Assembly (NCBI GenBank): GCA_031278255.1
Contig: JAITKU010000039.1
Coordinates: 1-15,458 of the forward strand
Source: Eubacteriales Family XIII. Incertae Sedis bacterium
GTDB taxonomy: Bacteria; Bacillota; Clostridia; Peptostreptococcales; Anaerovoracaceae
Direction: 5' to 3'
DNA: 15,458 nucleotides
The position numbers were made by a program, and so were the translations under genes. Shown here one piece after another: positions 14,006 to 15,458 of the stretch; position 1 is the stretch's first letter, and each line of letters opens with the position of its first letter. The notes beneath the pieces were generated by a model, which did no database searches, had not been told where the DNA came from, and saw only the letters and a list, made by a program, of their open reading frames with translations.

Positions 14006-15151
14006 TCATTCGCAAACGCGCGCGAGCAGACTGTCCGTGAGTTTGCGTATCCCCCGCCCGAACGCGCCCGACAGCACGAAGTCCGTTACGCCGTCGGCAT
14101 ACCGAAAACTCGCGCCGTCATAGTCTATGTCGATCCGCTCCTCGCCTTCCGCGGGCTTCGCGTCCTCGTCCGCCGCCTTTTCCGCGTCCTCGTCCGCGTC
14201 GTAGGAGAAACGCAGCATGTTTTTCACGAGGATGGGCGTTTCGCCGCCGCCATGCCGCCAAGCCGCGCGCAAAAGCGAGGCCGCGCGATCGCGCTTGCCC
14301 GCGTCGGCAAGCGCGCCGTTCTCGACGAGGACCAGCGCGTCGCAGAGCCTTACGATCCGCAGGGCCTCTTCCCCGCACGCGCCGCCCAGATCCAAAACGA
14401 CCACATCAAAGCCGCCGCAGCCGTCGAGAAAACGAAAGAAATCGCCCGTTTCTTCCTGCGTGGCGCGGGCGAGATCGTTCAGGCCCGGCGAGGGGAAGAA
14501 GCGCGCCAGCCCGTAACTGTCCCGGAACAGGCAGGCTTCGCAGAACAGGCGCAGGTCCGCTTCCCGCCCGCGCAACATCAGATACAGGAAATCGCCGATG
14601 TGCCGGTCCCCCTCCGCCTTGCGCATACAAAAGCCCGCCGCTTCCAAGGTCTCCAGACTCAGGTACAGCGCGCGTCTGCCCTTGTACGCGGCGAAGTCCC
14701 TGCCGGCGCCGATCGCGATCGACGAAACGCCGCAGGCGCCGCCGAGTCCGCCGCAGGCGATGTATTTCACGGATCCGCCGAAACTCGTCGGGAGGCCGCC
14801 GTTTCCGGGGCGCGCCGCGTATTCGGCGCGGAGCAACGCGGCAAGACCGCTGACCCTGCCGTAGCGACTCGCGTACAAGCATCCGTGCGCGCCGCCCCGC
14901 AGCGGAGGGGCTTCCGTGAGGATGATCGGCTGCGCGCCGGCGGGGCTTTCCGCCAAGTCCTTGTTCTCCGCCGCGACGCCCTCGCCCAGAATCACGAAGT
15001 CATAGGCCTTTGCCGCGCGCGCGTCCGCAGACGAGTCCCCGCGGGGCGGCGCTTCCGCCGTAACCGAAAACTCGCGGCCGGCCGCGGCGAGCCGCTGCGC
15101 GAGCAGGGCGGCGTAGGCTTGATCCTGATCCAAAAGCAGTATTGATATCAT
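14006..15151 (-). CDS. tadZ: TadZ/CpaE-like protein with degenerate P-loop
   Basis: 381 residues from ATG 15151, chosen because GGAGG lies 8 nt upstream; two earlier ATGs in the same frame (15166, 15157) sit on or too near that site. The N-terminal part (1 to about 115) resembles the atypical receiver domain of TadZ: ISILLLDQDQ and FVILGEG strands. From about 127 a MinD/ParA-like ATPase fold follows, but the P-loop region reads CGGLGGACGVSS (133-144) and lacks the lysines of the KGGxGKT motif. A Walker B-like VVLDLGG (251-257) remains. TadZ localises the Tad machinery to its cellular site. An acidic/Ala-rich insert (about 318-340) precedes the C-terminal helices. First gene of the operon. A divergent MinD-like role is possible, but the neighbours settle the family. 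Confidence 0.83.
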   Translation of the reverse strand: MISILLLDQDQAYAALLAQRLAAAGREFSVTAEAPPRGDSSADARAAKAYDFVILGEGVAAENKDLAESPAGAQPIILTEAPPLRGGAHGCLYASRYGRVSGLAALLRAEYAARPGNGGLPTSFGGSVKYIACGGLGGACGVSSIAIGAGRDFAAYKGRRALYLSLETLEAAGFCMRKAEGDRHIGDFLYLMLRGREADLRLFCEACLFRDSYGLARFFPSPGLNDLARATQEETGDFFRFLDGCGGFDVVVLDLGGACGEEALRIVRLCDALVLVENGALADAGKRDRAASLLRAAWRHGGGETPILVKNMLRFSYDADEDAEKAADEDAKPAEGEERIDIDYDGASFRYADGVTDFVLSGAFGRGIRKLTDSLLARVCE

Positions 15152-15182
15152 TCCCATTTCCTCCATTAATTCTTATAACCAC

Positions 15183-15211
15183 ATAATACCGGAATGAAAT
15201 TGGGTTGTCAA
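15183..15211 (-). promoter_or_regulatory. Sigma-A-type promoter of the tad operon
   Basis: TTGACA (15206-15211), a 17-bp spacer, then TATTAT (15183-15188) on the minus strand, giving a leader of about 25 nt before the tadZ ribosome binding site and start. Upstream of the -35 box the minus strand is strongly AT-rich over about 35 bp (roughly 15212-15248), in sharp contrast to the GC-rich surroundings, like an UP element that binds the RNA polymerase alpha subunit. Confidence 0.75.
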
Positions 15212-15299
15212 GTACATTTTTTGAAATATTTACAAATAATTTTATAAACTTCCTTGCGGCGCGAAAGTTGCTGTGTTTTGTTACGATACGGGGTATGCG

Positions 15300-15458
15300 C
15301 AATCATGGGTCCTGTCACCGGGGGGCGTCTAAAGGCGCCGGCTTTCACTACGTTCAAGCCTCAATGCCTTTGCCTCTTTGGCAAGCCCTTGAAAGGGCGT
15401 TTGTACTACCGCGCTACCCCTTGAAGGGGTCTTCATACTCCTTTACGCTCAGTTTGTC
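15300..15458 (-). mobile_element. Possible right end of an IS200/IS605-type element (tentative)
   Basis: The minus strand has a stop codon at 15414 followed by a row of small hairpins: ACCCCT/AGGGGT (15416-15430), GCCCT/AGGGC (15385-15398), TTGCC/GGCAA (15370-15384), GGCTT/AAGCC (15340-15360) and GGCG/CGCC around a CTTTAG core (15324-15339). Overlap of the first hairpin with the coding end and the CTTTAG-type final hairpin recall IS605-family ends that encode a TnpB guide RNA. No boundary can be fixed; the end probably lies near 15300-15310. It could instead be another structured non-coding region or a different insertion element. Confidence 0.35.
15414..15458 (-). CDS. C-terminal fragment of an ORF running in from outside the window
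   Basis: Fourteen codons, DKLSVKEYEDPFKG, then TAG. Too short to identify. The only hint is the hairpin-rich sequence after the stop, which would fit the tail of a tnpB-type gene. If it belongs to a gene, that gene extends beyond position 15458. Confidence 0.35.
   Translation of the reverse strand, partial: DKLSVKEYEDPFKG

Noticed and set aside
13823..15145. A 440-codon plus-strand frame opposite tadA and tadZ
   Set aside because: It mirrors the codon bias of tadZ, is Arg/Ala-rich and has no domain signal.
15370..15430. A possible tRNA on the minus strand (GGGGTAGCGCGGTAGT-like segment)
   Set aside because: No cloverleaf can be drawn; acceptor and anticodon arms and the T-arm consensus are missing, and the bases fall into separate small hairpins.

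Overview
The window looks like a GC-rich chromosome segment from a Gram-positive anaerobe, most likely a Clostridia-class Bacillota. The reasons are strong AGGAGG-type ribosome binding sites, several TTG starts backed by good Shine-Dalgarno sequences, a monoderm-style Tad pilus cluster (no secretin; Flp1-like pilin, DUF5702 and DUF6382 partners) and a Zur/ZnuABC zinc operon. All genes I can support lie on the minus strand, so transcription runs from high to low coordinates. The genus cannot be told from the sequence alone.

Region 1 (about 15300-15458) has the last 14 codons of a truncated ORF followed by a chain of small hairpins. It resembles the right end of an IS200/IS605-type element with a tnpB tail, but this is tentative. 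Region 2 (15211 down to about 6922) is one Tad/type IVb pilus operon behind a sigma-A-type promoter (TTGACA, 17 bp, TATTAT): tadZ-like, tadA, tadB, tadC, a 47-residue Flp pilin, a TadE-like gene, a DUF5702 gene, a second TadE-like gene with a duplicated zinc-ribbon-like tail, and a DUF6382 gene. It ends in a weak intrinsic terminator. Gene ends overlap or abut throughout, which implies translational coupling. No prepilin peptidase is present.

Region 3 (6909 down to about 202) is a seven-gene zinc homeostasis operon behind a consensus promoter (TTGACA, 17 bp, TATAAT) with an inverted-repeat operator at the expected transcription start. The genes are znuA, znuC, znuB, a Fur/Zur regulator, a G3E (COG0523) metallochaperone GTPase with a His/Cys-rich loop, a fusion of a degenerate G3E-like domain to a DUF318-type permease, and a TIGR03943/YcgQ-like partner. 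A GC-rich terminator follows. The likely logic is high-affinity zinc import (ZnuABC), repression by the co-encoded regulator when zinc is sufficient, zinc delivery or salvage by the G3E GTPase, and an unknown transport job for the permease/YcgQ pair.

Region 4 (1-51) holds the promoter, ribosome binding site and start codon of the next minus-strand gene, which lies outside the window.

The most interesting points are the GTPase-permease fusion, the exactly duplicated H-x3-C/C-x2-C module on a pilus minor-subunit-like protein, the Ig-like extracytoplasmic insertion in TadC, and the tentative insertion-element end next to the tad promoter.
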